A stretch of DNA of 64,000 nucleotides from Tenacibaculum finnmarkense (GTDB taxonomy: Bacteria; Bacteroidota; Bacteroidia; Flavobacteriales; Flavobacteriaceae): contig NZ_OENA01000066.1 in NCBI RefSeq assembly GCF_900239185.1, forward strand, positions 1-64,000. Reading direction: 5' to 3'. Below are positions 1 through 8,148 of the stretch, in pieces. Both the position numbers and the translations under genes were made by a program. The notes beneath the pieces were generated by a model, which was given only the letters and a program-made list of their open reading frames with translations, did no database searches and was not told the DNA's origin. The stretch's first letter is position 1. Every line of letters starts with the position of its first letter.

Positions 1-190
1 TCAATATTTTCAATGAACCTGATTTATTAAAATCAGAGATAAGTTACACTTATCATTTTTTGTAGAAATGTTAGAATTGAACTAACTGATTTTTATTAAA
101 AATCATTCCGAAATTTCTTGATCGTTTTGCTTTAGTGTATTTCTTAAAGCGGTTGCAAATATACATCTTTTAATTTGTTTTAAACAAGCT
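1..190 (-). promoter_or_regulatory. Probable rRNA-operon promoter and leader, leftward
   Basis: On the minus strand a TATATTTG -7 box (156-163) lies 21 bases from a TTG -33 element (185-187), the best promoter match in the window. Downstream to position 1 there is no ORF, only AU-rich leader with a perfect hairpin at 38-54 (GATAAGT, loop TAC, ACTTATC) and then, at the very edge, a CATTGAAAATATTGA stretch. From memory, Flavobacteriaceae 16S leaders carry a similar segment just upstream of the mature rRNA. The rRNA itself would lie outside the window, so the rRNA assignment is inference; the promoter is directly visible. Confidence 0.55.
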
Positions 191-600
191 AAATTTAACT
201 TATTTTAAAAAATGTTTTAAATGAACGTTTATAACACTGCGATAACTAACATCGCTGTTACGGACTACAAACTTACGACTCTTTTTTGTGTTTTTAAGCT
301 TTTTTATGCATTTATTTTTAATAAATTTAACGAATTACTGATTATCAGTTAATTGGTCTTTTAGCACTACTTTTTACTGTTGGCTTTTGGGGTCAAGTTT
401 AGCAACAATTGTATTATGAACTAATATATTTTTCTGGCGACACATAGGTTTACCCCTACTTTATTTTTGTCCTTATATATATAGGTGTTAAAATTTGAAG
501 TTATTTTGATTATTGTCGTCACCTGAAAGATGCTCACGATAACCAATTCATAGTCGATTGGCTTGGTTTGCAAAAATTATTATTGATTTATCAAATTATC
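191..600. other. Intergenic stretch without a recognised gene
   Basis: AT-rich DNA between the leftward promoter and the hairpin repeat at 617. It holds a small inverted repeat (GCGAT...ATCGC near 239-257), a TATTTTTG box on the plus strand at 462-469 with no convincing ORF after it, and a 43-codon ORF at 221-352 with no ribosome site or family resemblance. I see no gene here. Confidence 0.4.
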
Positions 601-616
601 AAAATGAGCACAAATG

Positions 617-708
617 CCTAGCCCCGATTGACGCTTTGTTTGAGCTCTTTTTTGTTTTTCTTTTTTAAAAACAAAAAAAGCGAGTGCGGAAAGCGGGAAA
701 TTGCTTCA
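617..708 (+). repeat. Dispersed hairpin repeat R, copy 1
   Basis: First of seven copies of a ~90-base intergenic element. In this orientation it begins CCTAGCCCCGATTG, has GAGCTC before an AT-rich inner stem (TTTTTTGTTTTT paired with AAAAACAAAAAA), then GCGAGTGCGGAAAGCGGG, and ends GAAATTGCTTCAA. It starts 8 bases beyond the pbpC stop codon, so the pbpC transcript would read through it from its TTGAAGC end. It resembles intergenic repeats common in Flavobacteriia and might be the Rfam Flavo-1 motif, which I cannot verify here. Confidence 0.85.
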
Positions 709-715
709 AAAAAAA

Positions 716-3070
716 TTAAATAACAGCTATAAAGCAAATTTTCTCATTTCCTAGATTGTCTATTACTGTAATTTTATGGTTTCCTTTTTTAGGAATTATC
801 GCCTGTTCGTGATATTGAGTCGTATTACCTATAAAAACACCGTCTAAACACCAATATAAAACAGCATCCGCACTAGTATGAGTTACTTTTAAAATAATTG
901 GATTTAATTTCTCAACGCCTTTTGTTAGTGATATTTTAGAACGAAATTTTGTTGGAAAAACAAAACTCATCATATTATTTTCGAACTCATTACAGCCATT
1001 TTTAAAGCTTGGTAATTCACGGTAATTTGCGTTTTTTTGCTTGTAATAATGCGCCATTAAAGGAGGTAAAACAAACCAAGTTTTCGCTTTCATATTACTT
1101 ACAGCTTCGCAATTAGAGGTTACTTGAAAAATTTCTGACGCATCAACTGTTATTTGCTTGTGATATGGACAAGGCTTTGCTCTTACGCCATTTTTAGGAA
1201 TTCTCTTTATAACCGATTTACAAATTGGCAACGCCAAATATCCGCTTTTTTCGCAGATATCTCCTTCAATTAATGCTTCAAAAGGTTCTAAAAACCAATC
1301 TGATTTTGGCAACACATCAAAAACGTTAAATAGCAAAGGAGCGGCACTTCCTACGCCTGTTAAATCAGGCCTTCCTTCTCCGTCAGAATTTCCAACCCAA
1401 ACTCCGACAACATATTTAGGAGTTACACCAATTGCCCAAGCATCTTTATTGCCGAAACTTGTACCCGTTTTCCATCCTATTTTTTGAGAAGAATCAAAAT
1501 ATTTCCATGATTGATCGACAAGAGGTCTGTTTACTTGAGTTAAAGTATTTAATGTTGTAAAGGCTACGCCTGCATCAATATGTGTGTAGTTTTTTTGGGT
1601 TTTACCAAAATTTATTTTAGCTGAATTTAAATAACTCGGTTCTAAAAATTCCTTTGAATAATATTGATGTTTTGTAGCTTCAAAATGATTTACAATACTC
1701 GCATAGCTTGCAAATGTTTTACACAAATCCCACAAACTCGCTTCTGCTCCACCTAAAATTAACGATAATCCATAATAATCTGCCGATTTATCGATGTCAT
1801 TAATATGATACGCTTTTAAATTTTCTCTGAATTTTTCTAATCCGTATGATTTTAACATTAAAACCGATGGAATATTTAAAGAACGGGTTAAGGCTTGGTT
1901 GGCAGGAACGGCACCATCAAAAGTTAAATCGTAATTTTTGGGGGTATAACCCGCTATTTCAATAGGAATATCAGCCACTAATTGCGTGGGTAAAACACCT
2001 CCTGATTGCAACATTTGTGCATATAAAAAAGGTTTTAAAGTACTTCCCGTACTTCGTGCCGAAATAACATTGTTTACATCTTTTTGATGCGCTTTATCCG
2101 TTGGCGAATTACCTACATAACTTATGACTTTTCTGGTAGCAACATCTAAAACTACTACAGACATATTATATACTTCATTCTGTTTTTGATGTAAATAGTG
2201 CTGTTTTACCAAGTTATTTACCTGTTTTTGTAAATGGATATCTAAAGAGCTTTGTATATATTTTCCTTGGTGTTTTTTAGCTATTTCTTGCACAAAGTGT
2301 GGTGCTAAGTTTGGTAATCCGTAAGGTTTTTGAGGCAAGGTTTCTTCTAATGCTAATTGATAGGTTATTTTATCTATAATTTTCTGTTGATATAATTTTT
2401 TAAGTAATCTATTTCGTTTTTCTTTTAATCTTTGTTGATTTTTCCCTGGATAAATTAACGAAGGTGCATTTGGTAATACAGCTAAAGTTGCTGTTTCTGC
2501 CCATGATAATTGATGTGGTTGTAATCCGAAATAGCGCCAAGAAGCCATTTCTAAGCCAACGACATTTCCCCCGAAAGGAGCGTGAGAAGCATATAACTTT
2601 ATAATATTTTCTTTTGAATATCTAAATTCTAATCGAGTTGCTAAAACGAGTTCTTTTATTTTCTCGATATAAGACCTACTTTTATTTTTTCTTGATAATC
2701 GAATTACTTGTTGTGTAAGCGTACTTCCGCCTCTAATTACTCGTTTTGCTTTGATATTTTCAATAAAAGATTTTCCTATTGATATTGGATTGAAACCAAA
2801 ATGCTGATAAAAATGAGCGTCTTCAAATTGTAAAATACAGGCTTCAAATTTTTTAGGTACGGAGTCTAATTCAGGAAATCGCCATTGCCCATCTTTTGCA
2901 ATAACAGCTCCTAATAATTCATTGTTTTTTGCAGTTACAACGGTTGATGTTGGCACTAAAAATAATTGTTGTGGTAAACAAAAATAATATAGTATTGTTA
3001 TCAATGAAAAAATGCTAATAACCAGTTTTTTAAATTGATACTGTTTTAAAAAGTTAAAAAGTGTGTTCAT
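716..3070 (-). CDS. pbpC: Penicillin-binding protein 1C (bifunctional peptidoglycan synthase)
   Basis: 784 residues. A short cytoplasmic N-terminus and one membrane helix (about 15-38) anchor a periplasmic enzyme. The GT51 transglycosylase domain has catalytic Glu83 in EDAHFY and the RGGSTLTQQ motif (113-121). The transpeptidase domain has the SxxK motif STLK (343-346), SLN (397-399) and KTG (534-536). The last ~90 residues form the beta-rich C-terminal domain typical of PBP1C. It polymerises and crosslinks lipid II glycan strands. In many bacteria pbpC follows an alpha-2-macroglobulin gene, but here it stands alone, divergent from a dus gene, with a hairpin repeat 8 bases after its stop. The minus-strand TACTTTTG box at 3135-3142 is a plausible promoter. 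Confidence 0.93.
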   Translation of the reverse strand: MNTLFNFLKQYQFKKLVISIFSLITILYYFCLPQQLFLVPTSTVVTAKNNELLGAVIAKDGQWRFPELDSVPKKFEACILQFEDAHFYQHFGFNPISIGKSFIENIKAKRVIRGGSTLTQQVIRLSRKNKSRSYIEKIKELVLATRLEFRYSKENIIKLYASHAPFGGNVVGLEMASWRYFGLQPHQLSWAETATLAVLPNAPSLIYPGKNQQRLKEKRNRLLKKLYQQKIIDKITYQLALEETLPQKPYGLPNLAPHFVQEIAKKHQGKYIQSSLDIHLQKQVNNLVKQHYLHQKQNEVYNMSVVVLDVATRKVISYVGNSPTDKAHQKDVNNVISARSTGSTLKPFLYAQMLQSGGVLPTQLVADIPIEIAGYTPKNYDLTFDGAVPANQALTRSLNIPSVLMLKSYGLEKFRENLKAYHINDIDKSADYYGLSLILGGAEASLWDLCKTFASYASIVNHFEATKHQYYSKEFLEPSYLNSAKINFGKTQKNYTHIDAGVAFTTLNTLTQVNRPLVDQSWKYFDSSQKIGWKTGTSFGNKDAWAIGVTPKYVVGVWVGNSDGEGRPDLTGVGSAAPLLFNVFDVLPKSDWFLEPFEALIEGDICEKSGYLALPICKSVIKRIPKNGVRAKPCPYHKQITVDASEIFQVTSNCEAVSNMKAKTWFVLPPLMAHYYKQKNANYRELPSFKNGCNEFENNMMSFVFPTKFRSKISLTKGVEKLNPIILKVTHTSADAVLYWCLDGVFIGNTTQYHEQAIIPKKGNHKITVIDNLGNEKICFIAVI

Positions 3071-3134
3071 GTAAATTTTTCATGCAGATTTAATACAGAT
3101 TATGTTTCTAATCTTTATTTTAAAAGTATACTTT

Positions 3135-3142
3135 CAAAAGTA
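3135..3142 (-). promoter_or_regulatory. -7 box of pbpC
   Basis: Minus strand reads TACTTTTG, matching TAnnTTTG, about 60 bases before the pbpC ATG. No clear -33 TTG was found. Confidence 0.45.
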
Positions 3143-3178
3143 TAAAGTTTAAGCGTAAAAAATCAAGGATAAGTAAGT

Positions 3179-3186
3179 TATCTTTG
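3179..3186 (+). promoter_or_regulatory. -7 box of the dus gene
   Basis: TATCTTTG matches TAnnTTTG and ends 27 bases before the ATG at 3214. It is divergent from the pbpC box at 3135-3142. Confidence 0.55.
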
Positions 3187-3213
3187 TGACTTATTAAACA
3201 TCAGAAATTTTAC

Positions 3214-4167
3214 ATGAGTTTTACGTTACTTTCATCACCATTACAAGGTTTTACCGATTTTAGATTTAGAAATGCACAACATAAATATTTTGGTGGTATT
3301 GATACCTATTATGCGCCATATATTCGATTGAATGGCAAAATGGTTATAAAATCGAGCTATAAGCGTGATTTATTACCCGAAAACAACAATACGTTAACCG
3401 TTATTCCTCAGGTTATTACTAATGATCCTGATGAATTTTTATTCGTTGCTAAATATGTACAAAGTTTAGGTTACAAAGAATTAAACTGGAATTTAGGTTG
3501 CCCGTATCCGATGGTTACAAAATCGGGAATGGGTTCTGGATTAATTTGTAATCCTGCTAAAATTGACGAAGTTTTACACAAAGCACACAACGAATCGGAT
3601 ATTTTAGTGTCAATGAAAATGCGAATGGGTTATGAAAATAGTGAGGAGATTTTAAACTCCTTCCCTATTTTAGATAAATATCCTTTAAAAAACATCGCCA
3701 TTCATGCACGTATAGGAAAGCAATTATACAAAGGCGGTGTTGATTTAGATGCTTTTCAAAAATGTATTGATGTTGCTAAACATCAATTATATTACAACGG
3801 AGATATTACTAATGTTGCTGGTTTTAAAGCGATGCAAGAGCGTTTTCCTAGTATTAGTCATTTTATGATTGGGCGTGGTTTAATTGCCGATCCGTTTTTA
3901 CCACAAATGATTAAAGACAATACCACGGAATATCCTGAAGATAGATGGAAAATTTTTGAAGCTTTTCATAATGAAATTTATCAGCAATATGACGAAGCTT
4001 TATCGGGACCAACACCTATAAAAATGAAAATGTTAGGTTTTTGGGAGTATTTTTCGAAGTCATTTGATAATCCGCAGAAAACCTACAAACAGATTAAAAA
4101 AGCTGGAAATCAGAAAAAATATCAACTAGCTGTAAAAGAAATTTTAAGTAATGAAAAAAAGCTTTAA
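3214..4167 (+). CDS. tRNA-dihydrouridine synthase
   Basis: 317 residues, the size of DusC-type enzymes. It is an FMN-dependent TIM-barrel enzyme reducing uridines in the tRNA D-loop. Visible signatures: N-terminal LLSSPLQGFTDFRFR, catalytic Cys96 in LGCPYP, Lys135 in SMKMRMG, the IHARIG segment and the FMN-phosphate region MIGRGLIADP. The C-terminal ~80 residues are the helical tRNA-binding domain. The exact position modified cannot be read from sequence. It is monocistronic, promoter at 3179-3186, and shares a two-way terminator with the helicase gene at 4252. Confidence 0.92.
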   Translation: MSFTLLSSPLQGFTDFRFRNAQHKYFGGIDTYYAPYIRLNGKMVIKSSYKRDLLPENNNTLTVIPQVITNDPDEFLFVAKYVQSLGYKELNWNLGCPYPMVTKSGMGSGLICNPAKIDEVLHKAHNESDILVSMKMRMGYENSEEILNSFPILDKYPLKNIAIHARIGKQLYKGGVDLDAFQKCIDVAKHQLYYNGDITNVAGFKAMQERFPSISHFMIGRGLIADPFLPQMIKDNTTEYPEDRWKIFEAFHNEIYQQYDEALSGPTPIKMKMLGFWEYFSKSFDNPQKTYKQIKKAGNQKKYQLAVKEILSNEKKL

Positions 4168-4193
4168 TCGTTATTCTGTAATTAATTTATAAT

Positions 4194-4233
4194 AAAAAAG
4201 GCTATTTCTTAAATTTAAGAAATAGCCTTTTTT
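4194..4233. terminator. Bidirectional terminator
   Basis: Inverted repeat GGCTATTTCTT / AAGAAATAGCC flanked by A and T runs, between the convergent dus and helicase genes. Confidence 0.9.
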
Positions 4234-4251
4234 ATTATTTTTGATTAATTA

Positions 4252-5565
4252 TTAAGCCAAAGTAATACGTACTTTTTTATTTTTTAAACGCGTATTATTT
4301 AATTCTTCAATTAATTTTTTTGCTTCACTTACAGGAACTGCGATAAAAGCACAATCTTGCTTTAATTCAATAACTCCTAATTGTTCTTTTGTTAAGTTTC
4401 CTTTTTTAAAGAATAACCCTGCAATATCTCCTTTTGATATTTTATCTTTTCTTCCTCCTGAAATAAACAACGTTTCCCAATAATGCGCTTTTATTTTTTG
4501 TTTCTGAGAAATATCTTCATTAGGAATATTTTTAAGAAAGTCTGGTAAATTTTCTTTCTGCCATTTTAAAATATATGCTGTTCCTTTTTCATTTACACGT
4601 GCAGTTCTACCATTTCTATGCGTAAATTCCTCAATTCTTTCTGGTAATTCGTAATGAATAATATATTTCATTTCAGGAATATCAATACCTCTTGCCGCTA
4701 AATCGGTTGCAATTAATACTTGACTTGTTCCGTTTCTGAATTTTATTAATGAACGCTCACGATCTCTTTGTTCCATTCCTCCAGAAAAACAACTGTGTGC
4801 AATTTTATTTTTTTCTAAAAATTCGCTTACGTGATTGATGCTATCTTTTAAGTTACAAAAAATAATTCCTTGCTGATTTCCTACATGTTGTAATAATTCA
4901 TGTAAGGTTTTATTTTTGTTTTTAATAGGAGAAACAACTGTTTTTAAAGTTAATTGTCTTGATTTTTTTCCTGTTAAATAATTTAATACCGTTGGTTTGG
5001 TTAAACCTACAAATTGTGGAATTTCTGTTTCTTGCGTTGCAGAAGTTAAAATACGTTTTTTCAGATTTGGTAATTGATTGATAATTCCTCTCATTTCAGA
5101 TTCAAAACCAACTTCTAATGATTTATCGAATTCATCTAAAATTAACGTTTTGATACCATCTTTAGAAAAACGTTCGTTTGCAAAATGATCTAAAATTCTA
5201 CCAGGCGTACCAATTAAAATACTTGGTATGTGTTTTAATTCAATTTTATCTTTTGCCATTGAGCGCCCACCGTACACAGCATTTACTTTAAATCCTGTTC
5301 CCATTTCACGAATTACCTGTTCTATTTGAATGGCTAATTCTCTTGATGGCACTAAAATTAATACCTGAATATCTTTATTTTCTGGGTCAATTAACTTCAA
5401 GGCTGGTAATAAAAACCCTAAAGTTTTACCCGTTCCTGTTGGCGATAATATAACCGTATTTGCGTTTGTTTCTACTACTGAAATGGCTTTTTTTTGCATT
5501 TCGTTTAACTCATAGATATTTAGTTTTGCTAAAATATCTTCCTGTGTTTTTACTGTCATTGCCAT
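4252..5565 (-). CDS. dbpA: DEAD-box ATP-dependent RNA helicase, DbpA-like
   Basis: 437 residues. RecA-like domain 1 has Walker A SPTGTGKT (41-48), PSRELAIQ, GTPGRILD, motif II written DEFD (144-147) instead of DEAD, and SAT (175-177). Domain 2 has LIATDLAARGIDIP and HRNGRTAR. The last ~70 residues match the DbpA RNA-binding domain, which in E. coli recognises 23S rRNA hairpin 92, so a role in 50S assembly is likely. Start MAMTVK fits a minus-strand TATCTTTG box at 5609-5616, about 40 bases upstream. The Ala-to-Phe change in motif II keeps both acidic residues needed for Mg-ATP. Confidence 0.9.
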   Translation of the reverse strand: MAMTVKTQEDILAKLNIYELNEMQKKAISVVETNANTVILSPTGTGKTLGFLLPALKLIDPENKDIQVLILVPSRELAIQIEQVIREMGTGFKVNAVYGGRSMAKDKIELKHIPSILIGTPGRILDHFANERFSKDGIKTLILDEFDKSLEVGFESEMRGIINQLPNLKKRILTSATQETEIPQFVGLTKPTVLNYLTGKKSRQLTLKTVVSPIKNKNKTLHELLQHVGNQQGIIFCNLKDSINHVSEFLEKNKIAHSCFSGGMEQRDRERSLIKFRNGTSQVLIATDLAARGIDIPEMKYIIHYELPERIEEFTHRNGRTARVNEKGTAYILKWQKENLPDFLKNIPNEDISQKQKIKAHYWETLFISGGRKDKISKGDIAGLFFKKGNLTKEQLGVIELKQDCAFIAVPVSEAKKLIEELNNTRLKNKKVRITLA

Positions 5566-5608
5566 AATATTTATATCTATGAAGTTTTTTTATGAACTTT
5601 TAAAGCCG

Positions 5609-5616
5609 CAAAGATA
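5609..5616 (-). promoter_or_regulatory. -7 box of the DbpA-like helicase gene
   Basis: Minus strand reads TATCTTTG (TAnnTTTG), about 44 bases before the ATG at 5565. Confidence 0.5.
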
Positions 5617-5754
5617 GGCAGTGTATCTTTATTTATCTTAAATTTAGCCTAAAAACACGCGTTATTAGTTACTGCTTGTTTAAAATGAAGCCTAATTTGA
5701 TTTTTTTAAATCAATTCAATAAAAATTTTAACCAGTAAAGTTGTTTAATTGAAT

Positions 5755-5762
5755 TATTTTTG
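5755..5762 (+). promoter_or_regulatory. -7 box of the alpha/beta hydrolase gene
   Basis: TATTTTTG ends 23 bases before the TTG codon at 5786. This supports TTG as the real start, since no ATG lies between the box and the conserved protein. Confidence 0.5.
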
Positions 5763-5785
5763 CGTGAATTTTAAATATTTTTAAT

Positions 5786-6568
5786 TTGTTAAATTACTAT
5801 TCTTACGAGCACACAAGTTCATTACAATGGGTAACATTTGTACACGGAGCAGGTGGAAGCAGCGCTATTTGGTACAAACAAGTTCGAGAATTTAAAAAAC
5901 ATTTTAATGTTTTAATTTTAGACTTACGTGGTCATGGCGATAGCAAATCAATACTAAAAACACCTTTTCAGAAAAAATATACTTTTGATGCTATTACTGA
6001 TGATATTTTAGAGGTCATCAATCATTTAAAAATTACAAAATCGCATTTTGTAGGCATTTCACTAGGGACTATTTTAATAAGAAACCTTGCCGAAAAAAAA
6101 CCCGATTTGGTAAAAAGCATGATTATGGGCGGTGCGATTATCAAGCTAAACTTACGCTCTCGTTTTTTAATTTTTGCAGGAAACTTATGTAAATCTATTG
6201 TTCCTTACATGCTATTATACAAGCTTTTTGCCTTTGTGATTATGCCGAATAAAAATCATAAAAAATCACGATTACTTTTTGTGAATGAAGCTAAAAAATT
6301 ATATCAAAAAGAATTTTTACGATGGTTTAAACTAACTTCTGAAATAAATCCGTTATTGCGTTTATTTAGAATGAATGACCTTAAAGTCCCTACCCTTTAT
6401 ATTATGGGCGAAGAAGATTATTTGTTCTTACCGAGCATTAAAAACATAGTCGAAAAACACCTAAAAGCATCTTTAGTGATTGTTGAAAAATGTGGACACG
6501 TTGTTAATGTTGAAAAAGCAACTATTTTTAACAATAAAACCATTCAGTATATTAATTCAATTGCTTAA
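5786..6568 (+). CDS. Alpha/beta hydrolase fold protein
   Basis: 260 residues, cytoplasmic (no signal peptide). The fold is shown by the oxyanion segment HGAGG (20-24), the nucleophile elbow GISLG with Ser92, acid Asp211 in GEEDY and base His238 in CGHVVN, all at the usual spacing. Substrate unknown: esterases, lipases and haloperoxidase-like enzymes share this pattern. The start is TTG; an in-frame TGA seven codons upstream rules out a longer N-terminus, and a TAnnTTTG box sits just before it. Not in an operon; the gene is followed by repeat DNA. Confidence 0.82.
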   Translation: MLNYYSYEHTSSLQWVTFVHGAGGSSAIWYKQVREFKKHFNVLILDLRGHGDSKSILKTPFQKKYTFDAITDDILEVINHLKITKSHFVGISLGTILIRNLAEKKPDLVKSMIMGGAIIKLNLRSRFLIFAGNLCKSIVPYMLLYKLFAFVIMPNKNHKKSRLLFVNEAKKLYQKEFLRWFKLTSEINPLLRLFRMNDLKVPTLYIMGEEDYLFLPSIKNIVEKHLKASLVIVEKCGHVVNVEKATIFNNKTIQYINSIA

Positions 6569-6623
6569 CGCCTATTTTTTTCATCAAAAAGTCAAGTTAA
6601 AGAAAAATCTAACGAAAGATAAT

Positions 6624-6720
6624 TTGAAGCAATTTCCCGCTTTCCGCACTCGCTTTTTTTATTTTTTTGAAGAAAAAAAACAAAAAAGAGCTCAAACAAT
6701 TGCTACAATCGGGGCTAGGG
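6624..6720 (-). repeat. Dispersed hairpin repeat R, copy 2
   Basis: Reads TTGAAGCAATTTCCCGC on the plus strand, then CGCACTCGC, an AT-rich inner stem, GAGCTC and CGGGGCTAG. It begins 55 bases after the hydrolase stop, in the same relation to that gene as copy 1 to pbpC. Confidence 0.85.
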
Positions 6721-6769
6721 TTTTTAGTTTCAAAAGAAATTAAGACTACTCAAAAGATAATTTTAGTTA

Positions 6770-7424
6770 GCGCCTGTTTAAAAATTAAATAAACTGTCAG
6801 TTCGAGTGTTTTTTTCCTTCAAAATAAATCAACAGAAAACAATTCAAATTCTCGATACAATTTCAATTCCTTTTAGTCATTAAAATCACTCGAATTGACA
6901 AGAATCATCAAAAAAAGTGAATAACTACGGAAAATAAGGATGCGAAACTTAAGCTAAACTCAGTTTTACGGATGGAAAATTTAAATATAATTTAAAACAA
7001 GTTCTTAAAAGCTTAAAAACTGTCAGTTCGAGTGTTTTTTTCCTTCAAAAAAAGGTATCGAGAACTTTTTTATCATCAAAATAAACCAACAGAAAACAAT
7101 TCAAATTCTCGATACAATTTCAATTCCTTTTAGTCATTAAAATCACTCGAATTGACAAGAATCATCAAAAAAAAGGAAATAACTACGGAAAATAAGGATG
7201 CGAAACTTAAGCTAAACTCAGTTTTACGGATGGAAAATTTAAATATAATTTAAAACAAGTTCTTAAAAACTTAAAAACTGTCAGTTCGAGTGTTTTTTTC
7301 CTTCAAAAAAGGTATCGAGAACTTTTTTATCATCAAAATAAACCAACAGAAAACAATTCAAATTCTCGATACAATTTCAATTCCTTTTAGTCATTAAAAT
7401 CACTCGAATTGACAAGAATCATCA
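6770..7424. repeat. Three tandem copies of a ~258-base composite repeat
   Basis: Copies begin at 6794, 7020 and 7278, each with CTGTCAGTTCGAGTG. Each contains TTCTCGATACAATTTC, the inverted end CACTCGAATTGACA and, in the first two, a module GGATGCGAAACTTAAGC ending in CAGTTTTACGGATGG and then AACAAGTTCTTAAAA. Copy 1 lacks ~32 internal bases (GGTATCGAGAAC and neighbours); copy 3 stops at the inverted end. Left of copy 1 is GCGCCTGTTTAAA, an end motif also seen at 45001 and 45553. No ORF is present. The near-identity of copies suggests recent duplication. Confidence 0.9.
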
Positions 7425-7458
7425 AAAAAAGCCTAAACAAATAATTGCTTAGGCTTTT
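7424..7458 (-). terminator. Terminator of the small exported protein gene
   Basis: Stem AGCCTAA / TTAGGCT with a T run on the minus strand, 33 bases after the stop codon at 7491. Confidence 0.75.
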
Positions 7459-7490
7459 ATCAGTACTATTTAAAAATAGTAATAACCATA

Positions 7491-7925
7491 TTACATACTA
7501 AATAACTTATTTACCTCATCTAAGGTTAACAATTTAGATTCAGTTAAAACATCTGGCTCTCTACTTACGTATTGTTGAATTTTCATTTTAACAATTCCTT
7601 GCTCTCTTACATACTTAAAGTAAACAGCTTCTCCGTTTGCTTTAATTTGATACCTACTACCAGTAGATTCCTCAAAACCTCTAGCAATAATTTGATGTAA
7701 TTTAGCGGCGTCGTTATCTACATTTTTAAATGAAAACGAAATGTATTCATTTACCGTATTGTTAATGTTTTTATAAAACAAATTATACGCCTCATTACCT
7801 ACTTTTTCTAGGTAAACAAATTCTACTTGCCCAACAACATCTATTTTTGTTTTTTCAACAAATTCAATTTGAGAATACGATGCAACAGAAAAAAACAATG
7901 TTGCAAAAAAAAATAGTTTCTTCAT
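7491..7925 (-). CDS. Small exported protein of unknown function
   Basis: 144 residues. The first ~18 (MKKLFFFATLFFSVASYSQ) are a Sec signal peptide of the Bacteroidota type, ending in a typical YSQ cleavage area. The mature part is a mixed alpha/beta chain without cysteines; visible pieces are FVEKTKIDVVGQVEFVYLEK near the start, several aromatic strands, and a helical C-terminus ESKLLTLDEVNKLF. I do not recognise a family. It is monocistronic, between the tandem repeats and aldehyde dehydrogenase, with its own terminator. Confidence 0.7.
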   Translation of the reverse strand: MKKLFFFATLFFSVASYSQIEFVEKTKIDVVGQVEFVYLEKVGNEAYNLFYKNINNTVNEYISFSFKNVDNDAAKLHQIIARGFEESTGSRYQIKANGEAVYFKYVREQGIVKMKIQQYVSREPDVLTESKLLTLDEVNKLFSM

Positions 7926-8096
7926 AAATATTAAAATTTTAATTCGCTATAAATATATTTTATTATATTAAAAGAATAACGCTTTATTATAAAAAATTGT
8001 ATTTTTTTTTGCATTAAATAAAACAGCTATAAAAAACTCAAGTAAAAATAACCTAACACTTTATTTCTACAGCCTATTTTATATGATACAAACAAT

Positions 8097-8126
8097 AAAT
8101 GCTTCTAGAATATTCTAGAAGCATTT
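8097..8126 (-). terminator. Terminator-like palindrome after aldehyde dehydrogenase
   Basis: Perfect inverted repeat AAATGCTTCTAGAA / TTCTAGAAGCATTT, 22 bases beyond the stop codon at 8149. Confidence 0.7.
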
Positions 8127-8148
8127 ATATCATGTTTTTTAATTAAAT

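Noticed and set aside
221..352. 43-codon plus-strand ORF near the left edge
   Set aside because: No promoter, no ribosome site, hydrophobic AT-driven composition; it lies in what is probably upstream DNA of an rRNA promoter.
6480..6743. 87-codon frame overlapping the hydrolase end and a hairpin repeat
   Set aside because: Its second half is repeat R sequence; not a protein.
6794..7414. CRISPR array
   Set aside because: The repeated unit is ~258 bases, without spacers of regular length and without cas genes.
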